Counted from the stretch's first letter, positions 8,939 to 19,547 are shown. The stretch: 64,000 nucleotides of DNA from Roseospirillum parvum (GCF_900100455.1 NZ_FNCV01000001.1:599093-663092); one strand, 5' to 3'. A program made the numbers and translations. The notes: generated from the sequence alone by a model not told the origin.

Positions 8939-10138
8939 TTGAGCGACGAGTGTAAGCTCGTCGTCGAAAACCTGTTCAAGGTGTTCGGCGACGATCCCGA
9001 CGAGGCGATCCGCCGCTATCGGGCCGGTCAGGACAAGGCCGTCATCTTCGAGGAAACCGGGATGACCATCGGTGTCTGCGATGCGTCGTTCGAGGTTCAA
9101 CAAGGCGAGATCTTTGTCATCATGGGCCTGTCCGGGTCCGGCAAGTCGACCCTGGTGCGCATGCTCAACCGGCTGATCCGGCCCAGCGCCGGCTCGGTGC
9201 TGGTCGATGGCGTGGACATCGCCAAAATGAGCCAGGCCGAGCTGATCGACTTCCGGCGCCGCGAGATCAGCATGGTCTTCCAGTCGTTCGCCCTGATGCC
9301 GCACCTGACGGTCAAGCAGAACGTGGCCTTCGGCATGGAACTGGCCGGCCATGGCCGGGCCGAGCGCGAGGCCCGCGCCCTGGACGCCCTGGACCAGGTG
9401 GGCTTGAGGGCCAACGCCGAGAGCTATCCCAACGAGCTGTCGGGCGGCATGCAGCAGCGCGTCGGCCTGGCCCGGGCGCTGGCCGGCGACCCGTCGATCA
9501 TGCTGATGGACGAGGCCTTCAGCGCCCTTGACCCGCTGATCCGCACCGAGATGCAGGACGAACTGGTCACCCTGCAGGAAAACAGCGCCCGCACCATCAT
9601 CTTCATTTCGCACGACCTGGACGAGGCCATGCGCATCGGCGACCGCATCGCCATCATGGAAGGTGGCCGGGTGGTCCAGGTCGGCACCCCGGACGAGATC
9701 CTCAACAACCCGGCTGACGACTACGTCAGCTCGTTCTTCCGCGGGGTCAACGTCTCCAACGTGCTGTCGGCCGGCGACGTGGCCAGGAAGCAGCAGGTGA
9801 CGGTGGTCGAGCGCTCGGGCAGCGTGCGCGCCGCCCTGCAGCTGCTCAGCGGGGCCGACCGCGACCACGCCTACGTGGTCGACCGGGGGCGCCATTTCCA
9901 CGGCGTGGTCTCCGTGGCCTCGCTGGAGGCCGAGGCCAAGACCGCCAAGCCCGAACTGCACAGCGCCATGCTCAAGGACATCGAACCAATCAAGGCCGAC
10001 ACCCCCATCGGCGAGATCATCGGCGCGGTCGCCCAGGCCCCCTGTGGCCTGCCGGTGATCGACGACAACGGTCTCTACAAGGGGGTGGTCTCCCGCGCCG
10101 TCCTGCTGGAAGCCTTTGACCGCGAGGGGGCGGCATGA
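8939..10138 (+). CDS. proV: glycine betaine/L-proline ABC transporter, ATP-binding subunit
   Basis: The frame opens at TTG (8939), placed 8 bases after a clear GAAGGAG; the product begins [17 protein letters not shown]. At 399 residues it matches ProV/OpuAA length. Visible elements are the Walker A box GLSGSGKST, the Q-loop [11 protein letters not shown], the ABC signature [10 protein letters not shown], Walker [14 protein letters not shown] and the switch H in FISHDLDEA. The C-terminal part (from about 275) is a tandem CBS region ([49 protein letters not shown]), which in OpuA-type importers senses ionic strength or nucleotides. It energises uptake of compatible solutes. Its last codons overlap the proW start (ATGATG). 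Confidence 0.96.
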   Translation: MSDECKLVVENLFKVFGDDPDEAIRRYRAGQDKAVIFEETGMTIGVCDASFEVQQGEIFVIMGLSGSGKSTLVRMLNRLIRPSAGSVLVDGVDIAKMSQAELIDFRRREISMVFQSFALMPHLTVKQNVAFGMELAGHGRAEREARALDALDQVGLRANAESYPNELSGGMQQRVGLARALAGDPSIMLMDEAFSALDPLIRTEMQDELVTLQENSARTIIFISHDLDEAMRIGDRIAIMEGGRVVQVGTPDEILNNPADDYVSSFFRGVNVSNVLSAGDVARKQQVTVVERSGSVRAALQLLSGADRDHAYVVDRGRHFHGVVSVASLEAEAKTAKPELHSAMLKDIEPIKADTPIGEIIGAVAQAPCGLPVIDDNGLYKGVVSRAVLLEAFDREGAA

Positions 10139-11313
10139 TGCGCGACACCACGACCCACACCCACACCACCCTGGCCCAGGCCGAGCCGTCGGCCGAGGAG
10201 TCCAATCCCTGGGCCAGCAGCGGCCAGTCGACGGGCGACGGCGGTGGCCAGTCCGCCCCGCCGGCGGAGAGCGCCAACCCCTGGGGCGGCGGTGGCGCCG
10301 AGCAGGGTGGCGGCGGCGACTGGCTGAGCCAGACCCAGGCGCCGGCGGAAACCACCTTCAATCCGCTTCACCCGTTCGACGACACGCTGATTCCGCTGGA
10401 AGCCTGGGTCGAGAGCGGGCTGTCCTGGGTGGTCGACAACTTCCGCCCGGCCTTCCAGGCGATCCGCCTGCCGGTCGACTGGGTGCTGAGCGGCATCGAG
10501 ACCGCCTTGCTGGCCACCCCGGCCCCCCTGATGCTGATCCTGATCGGGCTTCTGGCCTGGCAGGCGGCGGGCCGGCGCCTGGGCATCGGGGCCGTCATCT
10601 CGATGGCCTTGGTCGGCATGATCGGTGCCTGGGACGAGGCCATGGTCACCCTGGCCCTGGTCTTCACCTCGGTCTTCTTCTGCGTGCTGATCGGCCTGCC
10701 GACCGGCATCTGGCTGTCGCGCGACGACCGCGCCGCCCAGGTGTTGCGGCCCGTCCTGGACGCCATGCAGACCACCCCGGCCTTCGTCTATCTGGTGCCC
10801 ATCGTCATGCTGTTCGGCATCGGCAACGTACCGGGGGTGGTGGTCACCATCATCTTCGCCCTGCCGCCGCTGATCCGCCTGACCAACCTGGGCATCCGTC
10901 AGGTGCCGGGCGATCTGATCGAGGCGGCGCGCAGTTTCGGCGCCTCCGAGGGGCAGCTTTTGCGCAAGGTGCAGCTGCCGCTGGCCATGCCGACCATCAT
11001 GGCCGGCGTCAACCAGACCCTGATGCTGGCCCTGTCGATGGTGGTCATCGCCTCGATGATCGCGGTCGGCGGCCTGGGCCAGATGGTGCTGCGCGGCATC
11101 GGCCGACTCGACATGGGTCTGGCCACCGTTGGCGGCGTGGGCATCGTCCTGTTGGCCATCATCATCGACCGCATGACCCAGGCCCTTGGGGTCTCCAAAC
11201 GCGACCGGGGCAATGTCGCCTGGTACGACACCGGGCCGGTGGGCGTCGTCCGCCGGCTGGTGGTGTCGGGGCGCGGCGCTTCGGTCGACACCCGGGAGGA
11301 GGGGGCCGGCTGA
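10135..11313 (+). CDS. proW: glycine betaine/L-proline ABC transporter, permease subunit
   Basis: The start ATG overlaps the end of proV by four bases. The core (from about residue 85) is a binding-protein-dependent transport permease: several hydrophobic helices beginning near [14 protein letters not shown], with the cytoplasmic EAA loop seen as [26 protein letters not shown] (motif within about residues 258-283). The first 80 residues are an unusual hydrophilic tail rich in Gly, Ser, Pro and Gln, with the motif NPW repeated (ESNPWASSG and ANPWGGGG). ProW of enteric bacteria also has an N-terminal extension, but this composition is different. Together with ProV and ProX it forms an osmoprotectant importer. 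Confidence 0.95.
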   Translation: MMRDTTTHTHTTLAQAEPSAEESNPWASSGQSTGDGGGQSAPPAESANPWGGGGAEQGGGGDWLSQTQAPAETTFNPLHPFDDTLIPLEAWVESGLSWVVDNFRPAFQAIRLPVDWVLSGIETALLATPAPLMLILIGLLAWQAAGRRLGIGAVISMALVGMIGAWDEAMVTLALVFTSVFFCVLIGLPTGIWLSRDDRAAQVLRPVLDAMQTTPAFVYLVPIVMLFGIGNVPGVVVTIIFALPPLIRLTNLGIRQVPGDLIEAARSFGASEGQLLRKVQLPLAMPTIMAGVNQTLMLALSMVVIASMIAVGGLGQMVLRGIGRLDMGLATVGGVGIVLLAIIIDRMTQALGVSKRDRGNVAWYDTGPVGVVRRLVVSGRGASVDTREEGAG

Positions 11314-11374
11314 CCTTCGCGTCGGCCCGCCTGCCGCCTTCCCATCCCGTTCACAGAAATGGAGCTTTAGTCAT

Positions 11375-12400
11375 ATGGAACATCCCCGTCATCCCTTCTC
11401 CGTGCGCGGCCTGGCCGCGGCGGTCGGCATGTCCGTCCTGATGGCCGGCGGCGCCGCCGTGGCCGAGGAGTCCATGCCCGGCAAGGGGGTCGAGGTGATC
11501 CCGCTGAAAAGCTCGATCGCCGAAGAGACCTTCCAGACCATGCTGGTCATGAAGGCCCTCGAGGACCTGGGCTATGACGTCCAGGACATCAAGGAACTGG
11601 AATACGCCGCCGGCCACGTGGCCATCGCCAATGGCGACGGCACCTTCATGGCCGACCACTGGAACCCGCTGCACGTCGACTTCTTCGAGGAAGCCGGTGG
11701 GGCCGACAAGATCTACCGCGCCGGCACCTACTCGTCGGGCGCCCTGCAGGGCTACCTGATCGACAAGAAGACGGCCGAGGCACACAACATCACCAACCTC
11801 GGCCAGTTCAAGGATCCGGAGATCGCCAAGCTGTTCGACACCAACGGCGACGGCACCGCCGACCTGTCCGGCTGCACCCCGGGCTGGGGCTGCGAGAAGG
11901 TCATCGAGCACCATCTCGACGCCTACGACCTGCGCGACACGGTGACCCACAACCAGGGTTCCTACTCGGCGATCATCGCCGACACCATCACCCGCTACCA
12001 GCAGGGCGAGTCGATCTTCTATTACACCTGGACCCCGTACTGGGTGTCCGGCGTGCTGGTCCCGGGCCAGGACGTGGTGTGGCTGAACGTGCCCTTCTCC
12101 TCGCTCCCCGGGGCGCGTGAGAACGTCGACACGGCGCTGCCCGACGGCTCCAACTACGGCTTCCAGGCCAACAAGCAGCAGATCATCGCCAACAAGGAGT
12201 TCGCCGAGGCCAACCCGGCGGCGGCCAAGCTGTTCGAGGTGATGAAGCTGTCGGCCAACGACATCAGCGCCCAGAACCTGAAGATGCGCGATGGCGAGGA
12301 CAGCGAGGCCGACATCGAGCGTCACACCGAGGCCTGGATCAAGACCCACCAGGAGACCTACGACGGTTGGCTCGAGGCCGCCCGCGCCGCCGCCGAGTAA
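11375..12400 (+). CDS. proX: glycine betaine/proline-binding periplasmic protein
   Basis: I start at ATG 11375 ([18 protein letters not shown]) because GGAG lies 10 bases upstream and a signal peptide ending in GGAAVAEE follows. The mature protein has the OpuAC/ProX fold features: [51 protein letters not shown] with clustered aromatic residues (W, Y, W) that form the quaternary-amine cage in ProX. GCTPGWGC shows two cysteines that are paired in enteric ProX. Length is 341 residues, normal for the family. It is the third gene of the proVWX operon, 61 bases after proW, and is followed by a strong terminator. Confidence 0.96.
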   Translation: MEHPRHPFSVRGLAAAVGMSVLMAGGAAVAEESMPGKGVEVIPLKSSIAEETFQTMLVMKALEDLGYDVQDIKELEYAAGHVAIANGDGTFMADHWNPLHVDFFEEAGGADKIYRAGTYSSGALQGYLIDKKTAEAHNITNLGQFKDPEIAKLFDTNGDGTADLSGCTPGWGCEKVIEHHLDAYDLRDTVTHNQGSYSAIIADTITRYQQGESIFYYTWTPYWVSGVLVPGQDVVWLNVPFSSLPGARENVDTALPDGSNYGFQANKQQIIANKEFAEANPAAAKLFEVMKLSANDISAQNLKMRDGEDSEADIERHTEAWIKTHQETYDGWLEAARAAAE

Positions 12401-12449
12401 GGCTGGCGCCGTCGCCTCCGGGGTGGCCCGCCACCCCACCACCATTCTG

Positions 12450-12490
12450 ACCGGGCCGCGTCGGCAGTTGGCTGACGCGGCCCGGTTTTT
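12450..12490 (+). terminator. Rho-independent terminator of proVWX
   Basis: A 12-13 bp perfect GC-rich stem (CCGGGCCGCGTC at 12451-12462 pairing with 12474-12485) with an 11-base loop is followed directly by five T residues. It lies 50 bases after the proX stop. Confidence 0.9.
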
Positions 12491-12515
12491 ACCGCCCGGA
12501 GCGGCACCGACGCCT

Positions 12516-12554
12516 GTCAACTGAAGTTGACGACCGGCCCAAGCCCTGTACAAT
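12516..12554 (+). promoter_or_regulatory. strong promoter with overlapping 16-bp palindromic operator
   Basis: TTGACG (12527-12532) and TACAAT (12549-12554) are separated by 16 bases, one of the best sigma70-like matches in the window. The perfect palindrome GTCAACTGAAGTTGAC (12516-12531) overlaps the -35 hexamer, so a dimeric repressor bound there would block polymerase. It drives rightward transcription toward the small membrane protein at 12864, leaving a leader of about 300 bases. Confidence 0.6.
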
Positions 12555-12863
12555 GTGGGGCCATGCGTTCGTCGCCCCGTTGGCTGGGCCGAACGTGTCC
12601 AACGGGTGGCCCGGTCGGGCCCCTTTGCTTCCGTCTCTTGGGGGTCCCGCTCCCTGGAGGCGCGGGGAGGGGGCGCGCCGGGGAGGCTTTCCGGGGATGG
12701 GAAGGCCGCGCCGCCGGGGGAGTTGCCGGGGGTGATGTCCGCGGGATGCGGGGGTCCGGGTTGACGGGGCAGGCAAAGCCGGCCGCGCGTGGTTCTGGGG
12801 GGGGCGTTCCCACCTTTCCCTTGTCACGGCGGCCTTCCGACCTTTCCAGGGGAGAGCCGAGGG
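12555..12863 (+). other. long GC-rich leader, no gene recognised
   Basis: This is the expected untranslated leader between the promoter at 12527-12554 and the small membrane protein. Several short open frames exist but none has a ribosome-binding site and plausible protein composition. It contains G-runs and inverted segments (for example around 12610-12625) that could fold. A small RNA is possible but no clear internal terminator is visible. Confidence 0.4.
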
Positions 12864-13121
12864 ATGACTGAGCAGACCAGCGATTTCAAGGGCTTGTTTA
12901 TCGAGAACCTGAAGAAGTTCTACCTGTATCTGGTGGCCCTGTTCTTTATTCCGATCATCCTGCAGTGGGTGTTCGGTGCTGACTCCATCGCCAACTCGTT
13001 CATCTTCTACATCTTCCAGACCGCGATCCTCTACGCGGCGGTGATCGCCATCTACACCTTCTTTGGCGACAAGATCAAAGCCGCCATGAGCCCGGCCAGC
13101 AAGGACGGCGACGGCAAGTAA
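12864..13121 (+). CDS. small two-helix membrane protein, 85 aa
   Basis: I start at ATG 12864 (MTEQTSDFKGLFIENLKKFY) because longer starts would add a low-complexity tail encoded by the leader; purine-rich AGGGGAGAGCCGAGGG precedes it. Two hydrophobic helices are evident, YLVALFFIPIILQWVFGA and FIFYIFQTAILYAAVIAIY, followed by a short charged tail FGDKIKAAMSPASKDGDGK. Both termini probably face the cytoplasm. Aromatic residues are unusually abundant and the codons are those of a well-expressed gene. The family is not recognised. The gene is monocistronic: strong promoter upstream, hairpin terminator downstream. High expression of an abundant inner-membrane protein is the best inference. Confidence 0.75.
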   Translation: MTEQTSDFKGLFIENLKKFYLYLVALFFIPIILQWVFGADSIANSFIFYIFQTAILYAAVIAIYTFFGDKIKAAMSPASKDGDGK

Positions 13122-13222
13122 GCCCGAGCGCGCCGCTCATCCGCGCCGGACCGGGGTCACGCATCCCGGAATGGCGGGGCTGATGGGCCGTCCTTCCGGG
13201 TATCCCGAAGAAGGGCGTTTCA

Positions 13223-13273
13223 AGACAAGCAGGCCTGCCACGGGGAAATCCCCGGGCAGGCCTGTTGTCTTTG
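13223..13273. terminator. convergent-gene terminator hairpin
   Basis: A long stem (13223-13239 with 13255-13270, 16 pairs with one bulged G) surrounds an inner CGGGG/CCCCG step and ends in TTT on the plus strand. It lies between the plus-strand small membrane protein and the minus-strand lipoprotein gene, so it can serve both. Confidence 0.75.
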
Positions 13274-13302
13274 GAGGGGGTGTCGGGTGGCGGAGGGGCG
13301 GC

Positions 13303-14493
13303 TCAGTCCAAGGGCATCCGGTAAAAGACCCGGTGGGTGCCGTCGTGGACGATCAGGCTGTCGCGGGTCGACAACACGTAGTGGCCGACAAAGTCCTCGA
13401 CCCGGCCGGTGCGCGGATCCAGCACCACCGATTCATAGGTCAGGGCGTTGCCGCGCCGGGTGAGCAGGGCGAGGTTGAGGTTGGGCGTCCAGGCAAAGCC
13501 GCGCCCGACCGGCGGCAGGCCCATGTCGGAAGCCTGCAGGATCACCCGGCCCGCCAGATCGAGCAGCACATAGGCCCCGTGGCCGGTGGAATACGCATCA
13601 AGGCGCTGCAGGGCCGGCATCGTCCAGACCCGGGGCTGGTCGCGGTCCCGCACGTCCAGCACGTTCACCGCCAGTTGCACGAAGCCCTGGTCGGCGAAGC
13701 TGTTCAGGATTCCCCGGTGGACGTAGTAGGAGTCACTGCCCTGGGCCACCGCCGGTGACAGGGCATCGAGGAACGACGGCGGGATGGTTTCCTCGGGCAC
13801 CTTTACCGACCACAGGGTGCGCCCCAGGCGCACCCGCCCCCCGTCCGGCACGGCGACCTGCAGGTTGATCATTCCCGGCCGCTTGACCAGCACCCACGCC
13901 CCCTCGGCGAGGGCAACACAGTCCATCACCCGGGCCGCCTCGGCCAATCGATAGGTGCCGCCGGGCAGACGCACGCCATCGGCCGCGCCCCGGGGGTCGG
14001 TGTGGGCGCGCCAGGGCAGGCAGCGGTTGGTGCTGCCGGCGAGGTCGCCGGTGTCGGTCCGGTAGGTGGTGCGGCTCCGCTCGGCCCCGGCCAGTGTCGC
14101 GCTGCCCAGGCCGAGGCTTTGATGGTGCGCCTTGATGGCGGCGATGGAAGGCCGTCCGGCGGTCAGGTCCAGGCGGTCGGTGACCCGGCGGCTGTCCGGG
14201 TCGATCCTCAGCACCGGGGCCATGGCGCGGCGGAACTCGGCCAGCTCCAGGCGGCTCGATCTCTGGTCCTGGAGGATGTGGTGGGTGCGGCTGTCCCACA
14301 GGTAGTAGGCGCCATCCCGGCCGCGGGTCAGCCGGCAGGCCGGGTAGGGGCAGCGGGCCAGCTCGACGTCGTCGGCACCGACCGGCAGGGGCGGCGCCAC
14401 CCGGGGCGGGTGGTAGAGGTAGGTCTTCTCGCAGCCGGCGGTCAGCGCCGCCAACAGGGCCAGAACCGGCACCAGCAGCGGTTTCGTCCTCAT
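13303..14493 (-). CDS. lipoprotein of unknown function, 396 aa
   Basis: The frame begins MRTKPLLVPVLALLAALTAGC, a lipoprotein signal peptide whose Cys (residue 21) would be lipidated; GGAGG lies about 8 bases upstream of the ATG. The rest reads as a beta-rich periplasmic protein: repeated short strands of the form GAYYLWDSRTHHIL, GAWVLVKRPGMINLQVAV, GAYVLLDLAGRVIL and DSLIVHDGTHRVF, which suggests a beta-propeller-like or repeated-strand domain, though no family is recognised. It follows the 167-residue exported protein by 25 bases and is probably translated from the same message. A convergent terminator lies just beyond its stop. Confidence 0.75.
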   Translation of the reverse strand: MRTKPLLVPVLALLAALTAGCEKTYLYHPPRVAPPLPVGADDVELARCPYPACRLTRGRDGAYYLWDSRTHHILQDQRSSRLELAEFRRAMAPVLRIDPDSRRVTDRLDLTAGRPSIAAIKAHHQSLGLGSATLAGAERSRTTYRTDTGDLAGSTNRCLPWRAHTDPRGAADGVRLPGGTYRLAEAARVMDCVALAEGAWVLVKRPGMINLQVAVPDGGRVRLGRTLWSVKVPEETIPPSFLDALSPAVAQGSDSYYVHRGILNSFADQGFVQLAVNVLDVRDRDQPRVWTMPALQRLDAYSTGHGAYVLLDLAGRVILQASDMGLPPVGRGFAWTPNLNLALLTRRGNALTYESVVLDPRTGRVEDFVGHYVLSTRDSLIVHDGTHRVFYRMPLD

Positions 14494-14518
14494 GTCGGGC
14501 CTCCGCGGGGGCAGGGCG

Positions 14519-15022
14519 CTATCGACAGGTCGCGATGCACCCCTCGGCGCGGCCCTGGCAGGCGCGCGCGTTGTTGGCGAAACGGCATTCCGGCGAGCCG
14601 GTCATGGCCCGCACCTCGAACAGATAGGTGGTGATGTTCTGGTCCTGGCTGTACCGGCAGACCAACTGCGTGCCGCCGGGCCTGCCCGGCCATGGGGCCT
14701 GGGTCTGCGCCTCGACGAACAGGCGCGGCGGGCGGTGGTACTCCTCGGTGATGGTCACCTCGGGCCGGCTGCCGGCCGAGCCGACGATGTCGGCGGTGTA
14801 GCGCGCCCGGGCGACGCACCAGGACTGGTCGCGATTGATGCAGGGGCGTTGTTTGTGGTCCAGCCACAGCCAGTCGACGGCAACCAGACCCTCGGGCGGC
14901 GGGCAGCGGAAGTTCTCGGCCGCCTCGGCCGTCGGGGCGGCGGCCAGCAGGACGCCCAGGGCGGCCGATGGAGCAAGGGGCGCGCGCCGGCTGGGGGAAG
15001 AGTTGCAATCGGCTCTTGACAT
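14519..15022 (-). CDS. exported cysteine-rich protein of unknown function, 167 aa
   Basis: The ATG is preceded by AGAGAGGA at a good distance. The N-terminus has a signal peptide (basic start, hydrophobic APSAALGVLLAAAPTAEA, cleavage before AENFRCPP). The mature part has eight cysteines (CPPPEG, PCIN, SWCV, LVCRY, PECRF, ACQG, EGCIATC), an even number consistent with periplasmic disulphides. No family is recognised. It heads a two-gene unit with the lipoprotein downstream; co-export of both products suggests a shared envelope role. The 17-bp tandem repeats at 15088-15138 lie about 65 bases upstream of its start. Confidence 0.7.
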   Translation of the reverse strand: MSRADCNSSPSRRAPLAPSAALGVLLAAAPTAEAAENFRCPPPEGLVAVDWLWLDHKQRPCINRDQSWCVARARYTADIVGSAGSRPEVTITEEYHRPPRLFVEAQTQAPWPGRPGGTQLVCRYSQDQNITTYLFEVRAMTGSPECRFANNARACQGRAEGCIATCR

Positions 15023-15087
15023 CCGACCGTTCGATCCTCTCTTCTGGGGCTGACCAGCCGCGCCCGTTTCCGGGCGTGCCGTCGGTC

Positions 15088-15141
15088 AGCATGGCACACG
15101 CGTTAGCATGTCATACGCGTTAGCATGGCACACGCGTCAGC
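15088..15141. repeat. three tandem 17-bp direct repeats (possible operator)
   Basis: Three copies of a 17-base unit, consensus AGCATGGCACACGCGTT, start at 15088, 15105 and 15122; copy two differs at two bases and copy three at the last base. Each contains ACGCGT, itself palindromic. The array lies between the divergent exported-protein gene and leuA. Confidence 0.8.
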
Positions 15142-15610
15142 CCAGGGCCACCCGGGTCGACCGCTGCCAGGGTTCAACGGGGCTCCCAACGTGGGCCGCC
15201 GCCAATGGAAGAGGGTCCTTGAGGGTGTTCAGCCGCCCCGCCAGCGCCGAGATGATCCGCCGCCCCGCGCGGCCGGTTCGGCGTGCCCGCGCCTCTTCCC
15301 CCGCCCTGTCGCCCCTCACCCTGTCGCTACACCTAGCCCGCCCCTGAGCGCCGCCACCATGTCCGGCTCGGACAGGAACGGAGCGACCGGCGTTCAGGGG
15401 GCAACCGCCCGGGGTGAGTCCCGGGGCGCGGGGCTGGCTGTCGATGACCGCAACCACCATCAGCCTTTCCCATCGGGCATCCGCCCGACGCCGCGCCGCC
15501 GGGGGTCGTCCGTTCGGGGCGTCGTCGTCTCCGTCCATGTTTCGCCCATTGCCGGGATCGCCCGCGACGCGCTTCCGGTTCACAGCCCCCGACGTGAAGG
15601 ACCCTGACCG
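15142..15610. other. leuA upstream region, no gene recognised
   Basis: About 470 bases with no convincing coding region. GAAGGA just before 15611 is the leuA ribosome-binding site. Short plus-strand frames starting at 15414 and 15444 lack runs of leucine or other branched-chain codons, so a classical attenuator peptide is not supported. No promoter stands out. Confidence 0.4.
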
Positions 15611-17176
15611 ATGACCGACAGCACCACCCCCGCCGGCGACGCCCAGCGGGTCATCATTTTCGACACCACCATGCGCGACGGCGAGCAGTCCCCCGGCTGC
15701 TCCATGAACCTCGACGAGAAGGTGCGCATCGCCAAGGCCCTGGAAGAACTGGGCGTGGACGTCATGGAGGCCGGCTTCCCGATCGCCTCGAACGGCGATT
15801 TCGAGGCCGTGCGGGCGGTCGCCCAGGTGGTGGAGAAGGCCGGCGTGTGCGGCCTCGCCCGCGCCGCCAAGCCCGACATCGAGCGCGCCGCCGAGGCCCT
15901 GCGCCCGGCCCGGCGGCCGCGCATCCACACCTTCATCTCGACCAGCCCGCTGCACATGAAATACAAGCTGCAGATGGACCCCGAGACGGTCCATCAGGCG
16001 GTCATCGACAGCGTCGGCTGGGCCCGCAACTTCACCGACGACGTGGAATGGTCGCCCGAGGACGGCACCCGCACCGAGCACGACTTTCTGTGCCGCTGCG
16101 TGGAGTCGGCGATCCGCGCCGGGGCGACCACCATCAACATCCCCGATACGGTGGGCTACACCGTGCCCGACGAGTTCCGGGCCCTGATCGAGATGCTGAT
16201 GAACCGCGTGCCCAACATCGATCAGGCGGTGATCAGCGTGCACTGCCACAACGACCTGGGGCTGGGCGTGGCCAACTCGCTGGCCGCCGTGGGCGCCGGG
16301 GCGCGTCAGGTCGAGTGCACCATCAACGGCATCGGCGAGCGGGCCGGCAACGCGGCCATGGAAGAGATCGTCATGGCCCTGCGCACCCGTCAGGACCGCA
16401 TGCCCTACGTGACCGGCGTCGACACCACGCAGATCACCCGCACCTCGCGCCTGCTCAGCGCCATCACCGGCTTCTCGGTGCAGCCCAACAAGGCCATCGT
16501 CGGCGCCAACGCCTTCGCCCACGAAAGCGGCATCCACCAGGACGGCGTGCTGAAGAACGCCCAGACCTACGAGATCATGACCCCGGAGAGCGTCGGTCTG
16601 GGCCGCTCCAACCTGGTCATGGGCAAGCACTCCGGGCGCCACGCCTTCCGCGAGAAGCTGAAGGACCTCGGCTATACCCTGGGCGACAACGCCTTCAGCG
16701 ATGCCTTCCGCCGCTTCAAGGATCTGGCCGACCGCAAGAAGGAGGTCTTCGACGAGGACATCATCGCCCTGGTCGATGACGAGGTGATGCGCGGCAACGA
16801 CCGCATCAAGGTCGTCGATCTGGAGATCAAGGCCGGCACCAAGCGCCCGCAGAGCGCCACCCTGACCCTGGCCATCGACGGCGCGGAAACCACCGTGACC
16901 GCCAATGGCGACGGTCCGGTGGACGCCACCTTCAACGCCATCAAGGAGCTGACCGGCATCCATGCCCACCTGCAGCTCTATCAGGTGCACGCCGTCACCG
17001 GCGGCACCGACGCCCAGGCCGAGGTGACGGTGCGCCTGGAGGAAGAAGGGCGCACGGTCAATGGCATGGGGGCCGACACCGACACCCTGGTCGCTTCCGC
17101 CCGGGCCTACGTCAACGCCCTGAACAAGCTGCTGGTGAAGCGCGAGAAGCAGGCGCCGGCGGCGATCAGCGCCTGA
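15611..17176 (+). CDS. leuA: 2-isopropylmalate synthase
   Basis: The 521-residue product condenses acetyl-CoA with 2-ketoisovalerate, the first committed step of leucine synthesis. Seen in order: the TIM-barrel signature IIFDTTMRDGEQSPG (about 15-29), metal-binding HCHNDLGLG (about 210), the signature INGIGERAGNAAMEE (about 236-250), SGIHQDG, GKHSGRHAF, and the C-terminal regulatory domain from about residue 400 (SATLTLAIDGAETTVTANGDGPVDATFNAI...), which carries leucine feedback inhibition in this family. Length is normal for the long LeuA type. GAAGGA precedes the ATG. Location just ahead of mreB is typical of alphaproteobacteria. Confidence 0.97.
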   Translation: MTDSTTPAGDAQRVIIFDTTMRDGEQSPGCSMNLDEKVRIAKALEELGVDVMEAGFPIASNGDFEAVRAVAQVVEKAGVCGLARAAKPDIERAAEALRPARRPRIHTFISTSPLHMKYKLQMDPETVHQAVIDSVGWARNFTDDVEWSPEDGTRTEHDFLCRCVESAIRAGATTINIPDTVGYTVPDEFRALIEMLMNRVPNIDQAVISVHCHNDLGLGVANSLAAVGAGARQVECTINGIGERAGNAAMEEIVMALRTRQDRMPYVTGVDTTQITRTSRLLSAITGFSVQPNKAIVGANAFAHESGIHQDGVLKNAQTYEIMTPESVGLGRSNLVMGKHSGRHAFREKLKDLGYTLGDNAFSDAFRRFKDLADRKKEVFDEDIIALVDDEVMRGNDRIKVVDLEIKAGTKRPQSATLTLAIDGAETTVTANGDGPVDATFNAIKELTGIHAHLQLYQVHAVTGGTDAQAEVTVRLEEEGRTVNGMGADTDTLVASARAYVNALNKLLVKREKQAPAAISA

Positions 17177-17186
17177 TCCCGCGGCG

Positions 17187-17230
17187 CCCGACCTTCCGGG
17201 CCCGACCTTCCGGCCCCGAACCTTCCGGGT
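17187..17230. repeat. three tandem copies of a short CCTTCCGG-containing repeat
   Basis: The unit CCCGACCTTCCGG is repeated at 17187 and 17201, with a variant (CCCGAACCTTCCGG) starting at about 17215, immediately after the leuA stop. Function unknown; it may only be local duplication. Confidence 0.6.
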
Positions 17231-17254
17231 CCCCGCCCTTGCCGGCGGGGGCCC
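17227..17254 (+). terminator. possible terminator of leuA
   Basis: GGGTCCCCGCC (17227-17237) pairs with 17244-17254 with one mismatched step across a 6-base loop. The following GATTTC is a weak T tract, so termination may be partial or Rho-assisted. Confidence 0.45.
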
Positions 17255-18600
<1,346 letters not shown>

Positions 18601-18670
18601 CCGGCCCCGCCCGCGCCGCCTGGAGCGCCGCCTGGAGCGCCATCGGGGCCCCGTCAGGGAAGCGTAGCGC

Positions 18671-19522
18671 ATGAAGCCGCCGAGCGGACAGATCACGCGG
18701 ATCAGCACCTTGAGGGCGCTCGCCCAGCGCTCGATGTTCATCCTGCTGGTCCTTTCGGCCTTCGGGCTGATGCTGCTCGGCAAGGCCGACACGGTGGTCA
18801 TCGAACGGGCCCGCACCCTGGTTGCCGACAGCGTCGCCCCGGTGCTCGAGGCCCTGTCGCGTCCCGCCGCCACGGTCGCCGACTTCGTGCGCAACACCCG
18901 CGAACTGGTCGAACTGCGCGAGGAGAACGCCCGCCTGCGCCAGGAGAACGACCGTCTGCTCAAATGGCAGTCGGCGGCACTGAACCTGGAAAGCGAGAAC
19001 GACCGCCTGAAGGACCTGTTGCGCTTCAGGCCCGATCCCGGCACGCGCGGCATCACCGCCCGGGTCATCGCCGACAGTGGCGCGGCCTATGTGCACAGCC
19101 TGCTGCTCAACGCCGGGGCCAGCGACGGGGTGAGCAAGGGACAGGCGGTGGTCGCCGGCGGCGGGCTGGTCGGCCGGGTCACCGAGGTCGGCCGGCGGGC
19201 CGCCCGGGTGCTGCTGATCACCGACATCAACAGCCGCATTCCGGTGTTCGTCGGCGACCGCCGGCTGCGCGCCATGCTGGTCGGCGAGAACCGCGACCGG
19301 GCCCGCCTGATCTACCTGAACGGCCCGGGTCAGCCGGGGCTCGGCGAGCGGGTCGTCACCTCGGGCCATGCCGGGGCCCTGCCGCCGGGCATCCCGGTCG
19401 GTGTGGTCACCGCGGTCGACGAGAAGAGCGTCGTCGTCGAACCCTATGTCCAACGCCACCGGCTGGAGTATGTGCGGGTCATCGACTACCGGCTGCCCGG
19501 CCTGGGCACCGGCGCGCCTTGA
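18671..19522 (+). CDS. mreC: rod shape-determining protein MreC
   Basis: A 283-residue protein with a short cytoplasmic start, one transmembrane helix (about 23-40, MFILLVLSAFGLMLLG), a coiled coil (about 65-105: NTRELVELREENARLRQEND and LLKWQSAALNLESENDRLK) and a periplasmic double beta-barrel domain (ARVIADSGAAYVHSLLLNAG, GQAVVAGGGLVGRVTEVG, RVLLITDINSRIPVFV). This is the complete MreC layout. MreC scaffolds PBP2 in the elongasome; its target is encoded three genes downstream. It starts 70 bases after mreB. Confidence 0.96.
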   Translation: MKPPSGQITRISTLRALAQRSMFILLVLSAFGLMLLGKADTVVIERARTLVADSVAPVLEALSRPAATVADFVRNTRELVELREENARLRQENDRLLKWQSAALNLESENDRLKDLLRFRPDPGTRGITARVIADSGAAYVHSLLLNAGASDGVSKGQAVVAGGGLVGRVTEVGRRAARVLLITDINSRIPVFVGDRRLRAMLVGENRDRARLIYLNGPGQPGLGERVVTSGHAGALPPGIPVGVVTAVDEKSVVVEPYVQRHRLEYVRVIDYRLPGLGTGAP

Positions 19523-19547
19523 TGGCGCGGCCGGGCGGAGTCGGTCG

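Noticed and set aside
12762-12790. Second promoter (TTGACG) in the leader of the small membrane protein
   Set aside because: No acceptable -10 hexamer at 15-19 bases downstream.
15414-15614. Leader peptide for leuA attenuation
   Set aside because: The short frame lacks runs of leucine, valine or isoleucine codons and no alternate terminator hairpin with T-run is visible.
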